Source of the DNA: Chloroflexaceae bacterium
GTDB taxonomy: Bacteria > Chloroflexota > Chloroflexia > Chloroflexales > Chloroflexaceae
Reading direction: 5' to 3'
Assembly: GCA_028282325.1 (NCBI GenBank)
Contig: JANQID010000067.1
Coordinates: 1 to 64,000, forward strand
DNA length: 64,000 nucleotides
Of the stretch, positions 42,608 to 51,383 are shown in pieces. The translations under genes and the position numbers were made by a program. Under the pieces are notes generated by a model. The model did no database searches, had not been told where the DNA came from, and was given only the letters and a program-made list of their open reading frames with translations. Position 1 is the first letter of the stretch; each line of letters starts with the position of its first letter.

Positions 42608-43027
42608 ATGCTATATACCGGCATTGATATTATCGAAATAGCGCGCATTCAACGCATTGCTGACCGTTGGGGTCAACGCTTCCTTGATCGCGTCTTCACA
42701 ACTGCTGAACTGTCTGATTGCGGATTTGTCGGCGCTGAACGGCGGAATTATGCGTCGCTGGCAGCGCGCTGGGCGGCGAAGGAAGCGGCGTCAAAAGCGC
42801 TCGGCGTTGGTGTGCGCGGATTGGGGGCGGGGTCGGCGGCTTCGGGCGTTGCCCTGATCGACCTCGAAGTTGTTCGCGAACCGAGCGGTCGTCCGACGTT
42901 GCGCCTCTGGCGAACGGCGGAGCAGGCAGCGCAGGCACGCGGCATCACGGCGTTAGCGCTTAGTCTTTCTCATTCGCGCGATTATGCCGTGGCAAACGTC
43001 TTCGGCATCGGGATGCCGTTTCCCTGA
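42608..43027 (+). CDS. acpS: Holo-[acyl-carrier-protein] synthase
   Basis: This 139-residue enzyme transfers 4-phosphopantetheine from CoA to acyl carrier protein. The AcpS signatures are both present: TGIDIIEIARIQRI at the N-terminus with the metal-binding Asp7, and AARWAAKEAASKALGVGV (about 52-69) with the catalytic Glu. The C-terminal LSLSHSRDYAVANV is also typical. It starts 54 bp after the FecR-like gene and lies upstream of the NAD(P)HX repair gene, an arrangement seen in many bacteria. Confidence 0.93.
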   Translation: MLYTGIDIIEIARIQRIADRWGQRFLDRVFTTAELSDCGFVGAERRNYASLAARWAAKEAASKALGVGVRGLGAGSAASGVALIDLEVVREPSGRPTLRLWRTAEQAAQARGITALALSLSHSRDYAVANVFGIGMPFP

Positions 43028-43136
43028 GATGACATAACGTTGTTTGCCGATCTTGCGATTGCGCCGCGTCGATCTCGCATTGATCTATTGTTATGTGAGA
43101 TGTAGAATACGCGCATATCATTCAGGAGTTTTTCTG

Positions 43137-44798
43137 ATGCGTCTGGTGACGACCGCGCATATGCGACGGCTTGAGCAAGTTGCCGTCGATGCTGGCGCAA
43201 CCTGGTCTGGCTTGATGGAACAGGCTGGATGGGGGGTGGCCCAAGAAGCGTTACGCTATCTGGGTGATGCACGCGGACGGCGAGTGGTTGTGTTGGCAGG
43301 CCCGGGCAACAACGGCGGCGATGGATTGGTAGTTGCGCGCCATTTGCACGATGCGCAGGCAATGGTTTCGCTCTATTTCTGGAATCGCGCTAACCCCGAA
43401 CAAGACGCTAACTGGCAGCGCTGCCGCCAACGTGATATGCCTGAGATGCTGGCCGCTGACGACGCAGGTTATGAGGTCTTACGGCGCTGGCTGGTCGATG
43501 CTGATCTTGTGATTGATGCGCTTCTAGGCATGGGTGTGAGCCGACCGGTGACGGGGAGTCTGGCGGAAGTTGTAATGCTGGTAAACCATACATCTGCTGA
43601 GCGCCGAACGTTGCGCACCTCCGATCAGCATCAGCGTGCGTTAGCCGTGCTGGCCGTCGATGTTCCGACCGGTATCGATTCTGATCGAGGGCTGGTAATG
43701 GGAACCGCAATAGATGTTGATATGACCGTAGCAACAGGGCTGCCTAAACGTGGATTGGTGTTCTATCCTGGACGGGCGCACGCTGGGTCAATTTCGGTTG
43801 CGGATCTTGATATTCCATCGATCTATCTGGAGGCAATTATGAGTAAAATGATAACAACGGCGCAAGCGCGTTCCTTGCTCCCCGCGCGCCCTGAAGACTC
43901 GCATAAAGGAACCTTCGGCAAAGTAATGGTTGTCGCCGGCTCGCTTTTCTACCCTGGCGCGGCGATACTGGCGACCGCCGGCGCTGCGCGGGTCGGGGCC
44001 GGTCTGGTAACGCTGGCCTCAGCGCGGAGTGTGCTTAGCGCCGGCGGTCGCTTGCCGGAGATCACGCTGCTGCCGCTTGCCGAAGCGGATTGGGGCGCCA
44101 TTGGCCCAGAGGCGAGTGCGGAGCTTGGTAAGCGCCTGGAGAGTTACGATGCATTGTTGATCGGTCCAGGATTGGGGCAAGAAGAAGCAACCGTACAGTT
44201 TCTGCAACGCCTGCTTGGCCTGGATCAGCCCAAAACGCGGGGGTATGTCGGTTTTATCTCGCCTGCCGAAAAGACGAAACCAGACGAGACTGAGCAACGT
44301 GTCTTTGAATTGCCCCCCGCGGTGCTTGATGCCGATGGGTTGAATATGCTGGCAAAGGTCGAAGGATGGAGCGAGCGGCTGCCACGCGAGCGCTTTGTTT
44401 TCACCCCCCATCCCGGCGAGATGACGCGCTTGCTGGGGGTGGACGAACTCGACGCCGATCGCATCAAAGTCGCCGTCGATGCGGCTGCTCAGTGGGGACA
44501 GGTTGTTGTGCTCAAAGGAGCGACAACTGTGGTTTCCGCGCCGGATGGACGCAGCGTTACGCACGCCTTAGGCAACCCGGCGCTAGCCACTGCGGGAACA
44601 GGCGATGTGCTGGCCGGTGCGATCGCTGGCTTTCTGGCGCAGGGTTCAACCCTCTTCGATGCCGCAGTGCTCGGCGTCTATCTCCACGCTGCGGCCGGCC
44701 AACTGGCGCTTCAAGAATTGGGCGACGCCGGCGCACTGGCAAGCGATCTCTTGCCGCGCTTGCCGCTTGCTCTGAAACAACTGAAGGCCGATTCATAA
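43137..44798 (+). CDS. nnr: Bifunctional NAD(P)HX epimerase/dehydratase
   Basis: This 553-residue fusion repairs hydrated NAD(P)H. Residues 1-235 form the epimerase (NnrE/YjeF_N) with LAGPGNNGGDGLVVARHL (about 48-65) and the Asp of VDVPTGIDSDRG. Residues 245-550 form the ADP-dependent dehydratase (NnrD, ribokinase-like) with GSLFYPGAAILATAGAARVG (about 269-288), VFTPHPGEM and the GTGD motif in ATAGTGDVLAGAI. The start at 43137 has AGGAG 8 bases upstream. Both halves look complete. It follows acpS by 109 bp. Confidence 0.93.
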   Translation: MRLVTTAHMRRLEQVAVDAGATWSGLMEQAGWGVAQEALRYLGDARGRRVVVLAGPGNNGGDGLVVARHLHDAQAMVSLYFWNRANPEQDANWQRCRQRDMPEMLAADDAGYEVLRRWLVDADLVIDALLGMGVSRPVTGSLAEVVMLVNHTSAERRTLRTSDQHQRALAVLAVDVPTGIDSDRGLVMGTAIDVDMTVATGLPKRGLVFYPGRAHAGSISVADLDIPSIYLEAIMSKMITTAQARSLLPARPEDSHKGTFGKVMVVAGSLFYPGAAILATAGAARVGAGLVTLASARSVLSAGGRLPEITLLPLAEADWGAIGPEASAELGKRLESYDALLIGPGLGQEEATVQFLQRLLGLDQPKTRGYVGFISPAEKTKPDETEQRVFELPPAVLDADGLNMLAKVEGWSERLPRERFVFTPHPGEMTRLLGVDELDADRIKVAVDAAAQWGQVVVLKGATTVVSAPDGRSVTHALGNPALATAGTGDVLAGAIAGFLAQGSTLFDAAVLGVYLHAAAGQLALQELGDAGALASDLLPRLPLALKQLKADS

Positions 44799-44888
44799 CC
44801 GACGATGCATTGAATGACTGCGTTTCCTTGTCAAGGTACGTTGCTGCGAGCTGTAAACCTATCGGGTGCGGTAGTATGTCTGTAGACT

Positions 44889-46250
44889 ATGAACACAGTA
44901 GATTTGATCGCCAAAAAGCGTGACGGGGGGGCCCTCTCGACGCAGGAAATCGAGTGGTTGATCGCCAACTACGCCGACGGAGCTATTCCCGACTATCAAA
45001 TGGCCGCCTGGGCGATGGCCGTTGTGCTGCGCGGCATGGATTTGCGCGAAACGGTCGATTTGACGCTGGCTATGGCGCGTAGCGGCGAGATGCTCGATCT
45101 GCACGGAGTTGCGCCTGTAACGGTAGATAAACATTCCACAGGCGGCGTGGGTGACAAGACAACCCTGTTGCTGGCCCCCCTTGTCGCATCGCTGGGCTTG
45201 CCGGTGGCCAAGATGAGCGGTCGGGGGCTGGGTTTCAGCGGCGGCACGATCGATAAATTGGAGAGTATTCCAGGATTGCGCACTGATGTAACGCCGGAGG
45301 AGTTTCGACGGTCGGTGCGCGATATTGGCCTGGTAATCGCATCCCAGACGATCGATCTCGCCCCGGCGGATAAGCGCCTGTATGCGTTGCGCGATCTGAC
45401 GGCAACCGTTGAGTCGATCCCGTTGATCGCCGCCAGCGTGATGAGCAAAAAGCTGGCAGCGGGAGCCGATTGCATCGTGCTTGATGTTAAATATGGCGCC
45501 GGCGCGTTTATGCGTACGCTTGAACAGGCGCACCTCCTGGCGCGGACGATGGTGGATATAGGCCAGTGCGCTGGTCGGCGCATAGCCGCGGTGCTCAGCT
45601 CGATGGAACAGCCGTTGGGCTATGCGGTTGGCAATGCCCTGGAAGTTCGCGAAGCAGTTGCTGCCTTGCGCGGTGCTGGTCCGTCTGATCTGGTCGAGCT
45701 TTGTATGCAGTTAGGGACGCAGTTGCTGCTTTTGACTCGTAATCTTGAGAGATCGCCGACAAAGGCGACGCTTGACGCCGACGAAGCGCGACACATGTTG
45801 GAGCATACGCGGTTGAGTGGCGCGGCATGGCATATGTTCCGACAAATGGTCACGAATCAGGGCGGCGATCTGGCAGCGCTCGATGCCATCGCCGACGATG
45901 CAGACTCAAGCGCGTTCGCGTTACTGCGTGCGCCGGTGGTCATTGGACTTTATGCGCCGCAGGATGGGTATGTTGCATCAATTCAGCCCCGCGCGTTCGG
46001 CCTGGCGCTCAGCGATCTTGGCGGAGGGCGCAAACGCAAGGATGACGCGATCGATCCGGCGGTCGGGTTCATCCTGGTGGCGAAGGTCGGCGACGCCGTT
46101 GCTGCCGGCGATCCATTGTTGTACATTCATGCTGCTAGCGAGTCCGATGCGACGCATGTGGCGCCGCACCTGATCGCGGCGTATACATTCACCGATCAAC
46201 CGCCGGATACCCCTTCGTTGGTATCGGAAGTCATTACAGTCGAGGCTTGA
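44889..46250 (+). CDS. Pyrimidine-nucleoside/thymidine phosphorylase
   Basis: This 453-residue enzyme cleaves thymidine or uridine with phosphate. Blocks typical of the family are LIAKKRDGGALSTQEIEWLI at the start, VDKHSTGGVGDKTTLLLAPL (about 79-98, phosphate site), KMSGRGLGFSGGTIDKLESI (about 108-127), DKRLYALRDLTATVESIPLI with pyrimidine-binding Arg, and MSKKLAAGADCIVLDVKYG (about 186-204). The C-terminal domain contains GGGRKRKDD. It may be DeoA or Pdp; family-level assignment is secure and substrate preference is not. The gene begins 90 bp after the NAD(P)HX gene. Confidence 0.93.
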   Translation: MNTVDLIAKKRDGGALSTQEIEWLIANYADGAIPDYQMAAWAMAVVLRGMDLRETVDLTLAMARSGEMLDLHGVAPVTVDKHSTGGVGDKTTLLLAPLVASLGLPVAKMSGRGLGFSGGTIDKLESIPGLRTDVTPEEFRRSVRDIGLVIASQTIDLAPADKRLYALRDLTATVESIPLIAASVMSKKLAAGADCIVLDVKYGAGAFMRTLEQAHLLARTMVDIGQCAGRRIAAVLSSMEQPLGYAVGNALEVREAVAALRGAGPSDLVELCMQLGTQLLLLTRNLERSPTKATLDADEARHMLEHTRLSGAAWHMFRQMVTNQGGDLAALDAIADDADSSAFALLRAPVVIGLYAPQDGYVASIQPRAFGLALSDLGGGRKRKDDAIDPAVGFILVAKVGDAVAAGDPLLYIHAASESDATHVAPHLIAAYTFTDQPPDTPSLVSEVITVEA

Positions 46251-46315
46251 TCAATGTGCTGTGCGAATAGCGTTCATCCGTAATTTTACAATGTTAATAA
46301 CCAGTTGAGAAAGCT

Positions 46316-46699
46316 ATGCCAATCTACGAATACATTTGCCCTCAATGCAACGGTCGGTTTCAAAAGCTCGTGCGCGGATTTCATAATCCGGAGGGGCTCG
46401 CCTGCCCGCGCTGCGGTAATACTGAAGTGTCACGCGCCATTTCACGCTTTGCTGCACCGAAGTCGGAGGAAGCTCGCCTTGATTCTCTGGCCGATCCCGC
46501 GACATTCGCGGGGTTGGACGAAAATGATCCCCATTCGATCGCACGATGGGCGAAGAAGATGGGCAAGGAACTTGGCGAAGAAGTTGGCGAGGATTGGGAC
46601 GAGATGGTAGACCAGATGCTCGAAGAGGAGATGAGCGGCAAAGGCGGTGATAGTGACGCTGGCGCCGGAGGCCAAACTGACGATCTCGGCTGGGGATAA
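46316..46699 (+). CDS. FmdB-type zinc ribbon protein
   Basis: This 127-residue cytosolic protein has an N-terminal FmdB/CxxC_CxxC zinc ribbon (MPIYEYICPQCNGRF, then ACPRCGN, Cys8, Cys11, Cys30, Cys33). An acidic helical C-terminal half (GKELGEEVGEDWDEMVDQML) and a Gly-rich end follow. FmdB proteins are common, and their role in regulation or nucleic-acid binding is unproven. It lies 65 bp after the phosphorylase gene and before hisG. Confidence 0.85.
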   Translation: MPIYEYICPQCNGRFQKLVRGFHNPEGLACPRCGNTEVSRAISRFAAPKSEEARLDSLADPATFAGLDENDPHSIARWAKKMGKELGEEVGEDWDEMVDQMLEEEMSGKGGDSDAGAGGQTDDLGWG

Positions 46700-46703
46700 T
46701 AAT

Positions 46704-46758
46704 CGGTTTGAAAAGTTTGGCCCGGTCTGCCGGCGGTCGCTTTTCAGACAAATTCTGA
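46704..46758. repeat. Short variant (55 bp) of the dispersed inverted-repeat family
   Basis: The ends cggtttgaaaag and cttttcagacaaattc are inverted repeats. The inner tttggcccggtctgc resembles the gactgggccagtct block of the 140-bp copies. It fills almost the whole gap between the FmdB gene and hisG. Confidence 0.55.
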
Positions 46759-46768
46759 GAGAACAGGT

Positions 46769-47788
46769 GTGAAGAACGCTCTCCTTCGTTTTGCGATTCC
46801 ATCGAAAGGTTCCGGATACGACGATTCGGTAGCTTTGCTCGCAAGCTGCGGATTGCGGGTCTCGCGCGCGAACCCACGCCAATACACCGCAACGCTGCGG
46901 GGTTTGCCCGATACCGAAGTGCTGCTCCATCGCCCCGCCGACATCGTCGAGAAAGTTGCTGAGGGCAGTATCGACATCGGCATCTCCGGCATCGACCTAG
47001 TGCTTGAACAGCGTGGCGATGATGAAGATCTGCTGGTTTTGATCGATGACCTGGGGTTCTGGCACGTTGAGCTAGTCTTTGCAGTACCGCAGACCTGGAT
47101 TGATGTAAGTTCGTGGCAAGATCTTGCGGATCTTTCGGTCGAGCTGCAAAATCAAGGTCGCCCGCTGCGCATCGCAACCAAATATCAAAGCCAGGTGCGC
47201 AGTTTTTGTTATAGCCAGGGCATCAACGCCTTCCAACTGGTCGACTCGCAGGGCGCCACCGAGGCTGCGCCGGGGCGGGGTTATGCCGACATTATCGCCG
47301 ACATCACCGAAACCGGAACGGCTATTCGCGACAACAAGCTGAAGATCGTGGGCGGACCGATCATTCGCTCGCATGCGGCGCTGATCGGAAGCCGCATCAC
47401 GCTGCGCGACAACCCGCATCGCCTGGAACTGGTGCGCCAGTTGATCGAACTGATTGAAGCGCGGCGGCGGGGACGGCGGTTCTATTCGCTTACCGCAAAC
47501 ATCGCCAGCGCTTCGCTAGAGGCTATCGGGCGGCTGTTGGCGGCGCGCCCTGAATTGGCAGGGCTCCAGGGGCCGACTATTTCGCCGGTATGGAGTAAGC
47601 ACGGCGATGCCGACGCAACAGAAACAGCATGGTATGCGGTGAATGTCACTGTGCCGCAGGATGAACTGATGCCGGCCGTTGATTATCTGCGCGACATCGG
47701 CGCCAGCAGCATTACGTCGTTGCCGGTGCAATATGTGTTTCACGCCCGGAGTGACGCATTCACGCGGCTGATAGAAGCGCTCGGGTAA
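46769..47788 (+). CDS. hisG: ATP phosphoribosyltransferase
   Basis: This 339-residue enzyme catalyses the first step of histidine synthesis. Signatures are FAIPSKG at the N-terminus, VEKVAEGSIDIGISGIDLVL (about 55-74), and YADIIADITETGTAIRDNKL (about 172-191, the PRPP-binding HisG motif). The length and C-terminal domain (SLTANIASASLEAI...DYLRDIGASSITSLPV) indicate the long form with an ACT-like regulatory part for feedback by histidine, so HisZ is not needed. It starts with GTG at 46769. No other his gene is adjacent; it sits between the FmdB gene and purM. Confidence 0.9.
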   Translation: MKNALLRFAIPSKGSGYDDSVALLASCGLRVSRANPRQYTATLRGLPDTEVLLHRPADIVEKVAEGSIDIGISGIDLVLEQRGDDEDLLVLIDDLGFWHVELVFAVPQTWIDVSSWQDLADLSVELQNQGRPLRIATKYQSQVRSFCYSQGINAFQLVDSQGATEAAPGRGYADIIADITETGTAIRDNKLKIVGGPIIRSHAALIGSRITLRDNPHRLELVRQLIELIEARRRGRRFYSLTANIASASLEAIGRLLAARPELAGLQGPTISPVWSKHGDADATETAWYAVNVTVPQDELMPAVDYLRDIGASSITSLPVQYVFHARSDAFTRLIEALG

Positions 47789-47810
47789 TTTGACATAATA
47801 CGAAAGCGTA

Positions 47811-47945
47811 TAGACTGAAAAGACTGGGCCAGTCTCAAAACCGGCATACCATTGGACGTCCGAGAGCAATCTCCGTTGAAGCCTTCAGCAAACGTTTTCA
47901 TAGAAGACTAGCCCAGTCTGCTTTCTGCACTTTCAGATAGACGCA
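47811..47945. repeat. MITE-like inverted-repeat element, second long copy
   Basis: It shares with 31876-32015 the order tgaaaagactgggccagtct, then aaaaccggc, accatt or accagt, tgaagcc or cgaagac, aaacgttt, agactagcccagtct and ctttcaga. The ends are degenerate inverted repeats. It lies between hisG and purM. The parallel between the two copies over their whole length shows that it is a defined element and not chance palindromes. Confidence 0.7.
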
Positions 47946-47960
47946 ACGAGGCAAGCTACT

Positions 47961-48983
47961 GTGACAGGTTCCTATAGAGATGCGGGCGTGGATATCGACG
48001 CCGCTGCCCGCGCCAAGACATTGATGGCGGCAGCTGTGCGATCGACACATAGCGCTGCCGTGCTTTCCAGCATAGGTTCATTCGGCGGCTGTTTCGATGC
48101 AGAGCTGGCGCTGGTTGATGTTGAAGCGCCGGTGTTAGTTTCCAGCACCGACGGCGTCGGCACCAAGACGATGGTCGCCGCCGCGCTGGGACGCTACGAC
48201 ACTGTCGGTCAGGATCTGGTCAACCATTGCATCAACGATATTCTGGTGCAGGGCGCACGCCCGTTGTTTTTTCTCGACTACGTCGCGGCGGCGCATCTCG
48301 AACCGGCGATGATCGCCGATGTGGTCGGCGGCGTCGCCCGCGCCTGCCAGGAATCCGGATGTGCGTTGTTGGGCGGGGAAACGGCAGAAATGCCCGGCGT
48401 CTACGTCGAGGGAGCGTTCGATCTGGCCGGAACCATTGTTGGTGTGGCGCCGCGCCGCGAGATGCTGCCGCGCGCCGATGTCGCCCCCGGCGATGCCATT
48501 CTGGCGCTGCCGTCGAGCGGATTGCATACGAATGGCTATTCTCTGGCACGCCGGATCGCTGCGATGGTCGGCTATGACGCCCGCCCCGATGCACTCAGTG
48601 GGCAGAGCGTCGGCGAGGCGCTGCTGGCCGTGCATCGCTCCTATCTCCGCGACGTCACCGCCTTGCGCGCCGCCGCGCCGATCAAAGCGTTGGCCCATAT
48701 CACCGGCGGCGGTGTCTTCGACAACCTGCCGCGTGTGTTGCCGCCCAACCTGGGAGCGGAGATCGTTCGTGGCGCCTGGCCGATTCCGCCGATCTGCGAT
48801 TTCCTGGTCAAACATGGCAATGTTGTCGAGCCGGAAGCCTATCGCGTCTTCAATATGGGTTTGGGTATGCTAGCGGTCATTGCATCCGAATCTGTCGATG
48901 TGGCCCTTGCTGCCGAACTGGAGATCTACCGCGTGGGGCAGGTAGTTACAGGGAACGGCGTCCGGCTCCGTGATGCTGTATGA
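47961..48983 (+). CDS. purM: Phosphoribosylformylglycinamidine cyclo-ligase (AIR synthetase)
   Basis: This 340-residue purine biosynthesis enzyme starts with GTG at 47961. Blocks typical of PurM are YRDAGVDIDAAARAK, VLVSSTDGVGTKTMVAAAL (about 58-76), GQDLVNHCINDILVQGARPL (about 83-102), GCALLGGETAEMPGVY (about 132-147), LPSSGLHTNGYSLAR (about 180-194) and ALAHITGGGVFDNLPRVLP (about 235-253). It is followed 26 bp later by purC, forming a purine operon. Confidence 0.95.
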   Translation: MTGSYRDAGVDIDAAARAKTLMAAAVRSTHSAAVLSSIGSFGGCFDAELALVDVEAPVLVSSTDGVGTKTMVAAALGRYDTVGQDLVNHCINDILVQGARPLFFLDYVAAAHLEPAMIADVVGGVARACQESGCALLGGETAEMPGVYVEGAFDLAGTIVGVAPRREMLPRADVAPGDAILALPSSGLHTNGYSLARRIAAMVGYDARPDALSGQSVGEALLAVHRSYLRDVTALRAAAPIKALAHITGGGVFDNLPRVLPPNLGAEIVRGAWPIPPICDFLVKHGNVVEPEAYRVFNMGLGMLAVIASESVDVALAAELEIYRVGQVVTGNGVRLRDAV

Positions 48984-49009
48984 TCCGATCAAGCGGAAAG
49001 GAAGTCGCT

Positions 49010-49756
49010 ATGCAACTGGGTGAAAAACTCGCGGAAGGAAAAACCAAGATTGTCTATCTCCATCCGGAAGATTCGCAACTTGCCGTGCTCGCGCATAAAG
49101 ATGGCATCACGGCCGGCGACGGCGCGCGCCGAAACATTATCCCCGGCAAGGGCGCGCTTGCCGGACAAACCACGGCGAACGTATTCGCGTTGCTCAACCG
49201 CGCCGGTATTGCCACGCATTTTGTCGCTGCACCGGATCCGAAGCTCACGGTGGTGCGTCGCTGCGCAATGATCCCGCTCGAAGTCGTGACTCGACGCCTT
49301 GCTACCGGCTCGTACCTGAAACGACACCCTGATGTGGCCGAGGGTGCGCGCTTCGACCCGCCGCTGATCGAGTTTTTCCTCAAAGACGACGCGCGCCACG
49401 ATCCGCTGATCACCGAGGCGGAGATTGCTGCACAGGGCATTGCTACAGCCGGTGAAATCGCTCATATGACCGCCGCAGCGGTGCAAGTATTCACTGTGTT
49501 GGAACAGTCCTGGTCTTGGCAAGATGTCACGCTGGTCGATCTCAAAATCGAGTTTGGGCGTGACCAAGGCGGGGAGTTGCTGGTTGCGGATGTGATTGAC
49601 AACGACTCATGGCGGATCTGGCCGGGCGGTCAGAAAAGCCAGATGCTTGACAAGCAAGTCTATCGCAACGCCAGGCAGGTTGACGACGCAGTACTAGAAG
49701 AGGTTCGCCAGCGCTACGTGCAGGTTGTAGAGATGACGACGGCATTTCTGGAATAA
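49010..49756 (+). CDS. purC: SAICAR synthetase (phosphoribosylaminoimidazole-succinocarboxamide synthase)
   Basis: This 248-residue enzyme adds aspartate to CAIR in purine synthesis. Signatures: LGEKLAEGKTKIVYLH at the start, FVAAPDPKLTVVRRCAMIPL (about 75-94), EVVTRRLATGSYLKRHP (about 95-111), VTLVDLKIEFGRDQGGELLV (about 173-192) and ADVIDNDSWRIWPGG (about 193-207). The ATG at 49010 follows GGAAAGGAAG; an earlier ATG at 48980 overlaps the purM stop. The length of about 240 is normal for the bacterial form. Confidence 0.95.
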   Translation: MQLGEKLAEGKTKIVYLHPEDSQLAVLAHKDGITAGDGARRNIIPGKGALAGQTTANVFALLNRAGIATHFVAAPDPKLTVVRRCAMIPLEVVTRRLATGSYLKRHPDVAEGARFDPPLIEFFLKDDARHDPLITEAEIAAQGIATAGEIAHMTAAAVQVFTVLEQSWSWQDVTLVDLKIEFGRDQGGELLVADVIDNDSWRIWPGGQKSQMLDKQVYRNARQVDDAVLEEVRQRYVQVVEMTTAFLE

Positions 49757-49817
49757 TCGAAACCGGACGCCGCCGAACCGTCATACTCATCCACCAGGTC
49801 GCCTGATTGCGCCATAT

Positions 49818-49880
49818 ATTGAGCGAAGCGAAGAACAGCGCATTTCAAGCGCTGAGATCTCCGCTTCGCTCAGGATGACC
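49818..49880. repeat. Hairpin-type intergenic repeat, second copy
   Basis: attgagcgaagcgaagaac and ccgcttcgctcaggatgacc form a hairpin with GAGCGAAGCG/CGCTTCGCTC arms. The same arms and tail are present at 1-75. The rest of the gap 49757-50119 holds no convincing gene; a 67-codon frame at 49875-50078 has no homology that I recognise. Confidence 0.6.
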
Positions 49881-50119
49881 ACGTACAGTACGGCCCCGGA
49901 TTTGGCATCACGGCCCTTTTCTGGTACACAAACCTATGCGTGCTTCCCAGCACGAGAGTTCATACATTGCGAGCGCGTTCAACACGCCAATCCCGTCAAA
50001 ACGTCAGGATTTTTACCGTCACGTACCACGAGCATCACTCAGCATTGCCTGCCGATCGATGCGGCATTGCAGGCGTAATCTTGCCTGACAAATCAGTGTG
50101 ACTTTCTGATTGCCGAATA

Positions 50120-50923
50120 TTAGCTTGTTGTTTTGCGGCTGCGCCGTTTGACGCTGCTCGATTTCGGGCGCGTCGGGTACATCTCGCGCATCTTCGACTG
50201 CCGCAGGGCTTGGGCGCGGCGCAGAGCTTCGCGCTCACCGTACTTGGCGATCGATATCGAAGTGCGGCGAACCACGCGCGGCGCGGGACTCCAAGTCACC
50301 TCGTAAGCCGGGCGCTCGCTCAACGTACCGTCCTTCGTCCGCGAACGCTTGGTGATGCGGCGAACACCGATCACGCCGGTTTTTGAGCGTCGGCTGCGAC
50401 TCACAACAGGGCGATCGGTGCGGGGCTTCTTCAGCTCACGCTCGGCCTCATTGCGAAACTCGACGGCTTCGGCCAGCGCTTCATCCTTGCCCGAATACAT
50501 TCGGTCGCTAAAGAATTTCACGCGCTGCTGACCCGCGTAGCTTACCCGCACATACCAGCCATGCGTGCGCTTCTTGGGCTGATCGATCCGACTAATGCTC
50601 TTGTAGCGTATTCCGCCTTGTCCCTGCTCTCGGGATTCCGTCGCACCTGTCTCTTCCTTCTCCGGCATAGATGTTTCTTCACTCATGCTATCATCCTCCT
50701 CTGATCTGAGATAATAACCGCTGCCCTGATTAACACGAGCCATCGGACTGTCTGGCTCAGCAGCGATAATCGAAAAGAACTGGCGTATCGAACTATCCGC
50801 GTAGTCGCGATCCAGATACTCACGAACCCTGGTGAGCAGTTCTGTGCCGGTCACGGCTTCCGCCGGGCTTTTCGGCAGCACAACTGGCAGGATACGCAGC
50901 AGTTGCTCCCGAAGAGTGGACAT
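50120..50923 (-). CDS. AP2/ERF-domain DNA-binding protein
   Basis: This 267-residue protein has an N-terminal helical region (MSTLREQLLRILPVV to GSGYYLRSE, about 1-80) that may be a winged helix. An acidic linker is followed by an AP2-like domain (ISRIDQPKKRTHGWYVRVSY, FFSDRMYSGKDEALAEAVEF, about 110-170) and a second related segment (KTGVIGVRRITKRS...PAYEVTWSP, about 185-250). A basic Ser/Arg/Lys tail ends it. AP2 domains are best known in plants, but bacterial versions exist in Chloroflexota and homing endonucleases. ATG 50923 has AAGGAG at 8 bases; ATG 50998 would add 25 residues. Probably a transcription factor; its targets are unknown. Confidence 0.68.
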   Translation of the reverse strand: MSTLREQLLRILPVVLPKSPAEAVTGTELLTRVREYLDRDYADSSIRQFFSIIAAEPDSPMARVNQGSGYYLRSEEDDSMSEETSMPEKEETGATESREQGQGGIRYKSISRIDQPKKRTHGWYVRVSYAGQQRVKFFSDRMYSGKDEALAEAVEFRNEAERELKKPRTDRPVVSRSRRSKTGVIGVRRITKRSRTKDGTLSERPAYEVTWSPAPRVVRRTSISIAKYGEREALRRAQALRQSKMREMYPTRPKSSSVKRRSRKTTS

Positions 50924-51215
50924 ACCAAACGCTCCTTGTTGCTTGTCGCCTTGAACCTCGCTGGCTATTGATGCGTTCAAGGTTGTGTCTTTGCTCATCC
51001 GGGCAAGAATGCGAGTGTGCTTATTGTATCAGGTTTTTTGTCAGAATGTAACCCCCCGTTATACAAAATATTAAAGTGTCTTAATCACCAGATTGAGTCG
51101 CCAGAGATAGTACGCCAAAACACTCTGCTGAGACAGCCGCCGGTTTGAGTTGTTGATACTTTATTTCACATCACTTATGAAAGCATCTTCAGCATAGCAT
51201 GTCTTTACGGACTGT

Positions 51216-51285
51216 CACCGCACCAAAATGCCAGGGTTAGTATTATAACACGTTTTTTAAATTCTCACCACACCAAATTGCCAGG
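51216..51285. promoter_or_regulatory. Two direct 20-bp repeats, candidate operator pair
   Basis: CACCGCACCAAAATGCCAGG (51216-51235) and CACCACACCAAATTGCCAGG (51266-51285) are nearly identical and spaced exactly 50 bp apart, about five helical turns. A reversed half-copy (tttggtgt, 51323-51330) lies nearer the gene. The sites precede the gene at 51384 and follow the divergent AP2-protein gene. The surrounding gap 50999-51383 has no gene. Confidence 0.5.
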
Positions 51286-51383
51286 AGAGGGTAATAATTT
51301 TGAAACTCGCGGTGCTACCATGTTTGGTGTAGAGGTCGTGAGAACGATCACGTCCTCATCATACAAAAGCTATTAAGGGAGAT

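Noticed and set aside
49875-50078. 67-codon frame between purC and the AP2-protein gene
   Set aside because: It begins just inside the hairpin repeat's tail, has no good ribosome binding site and no recognisable sequence.
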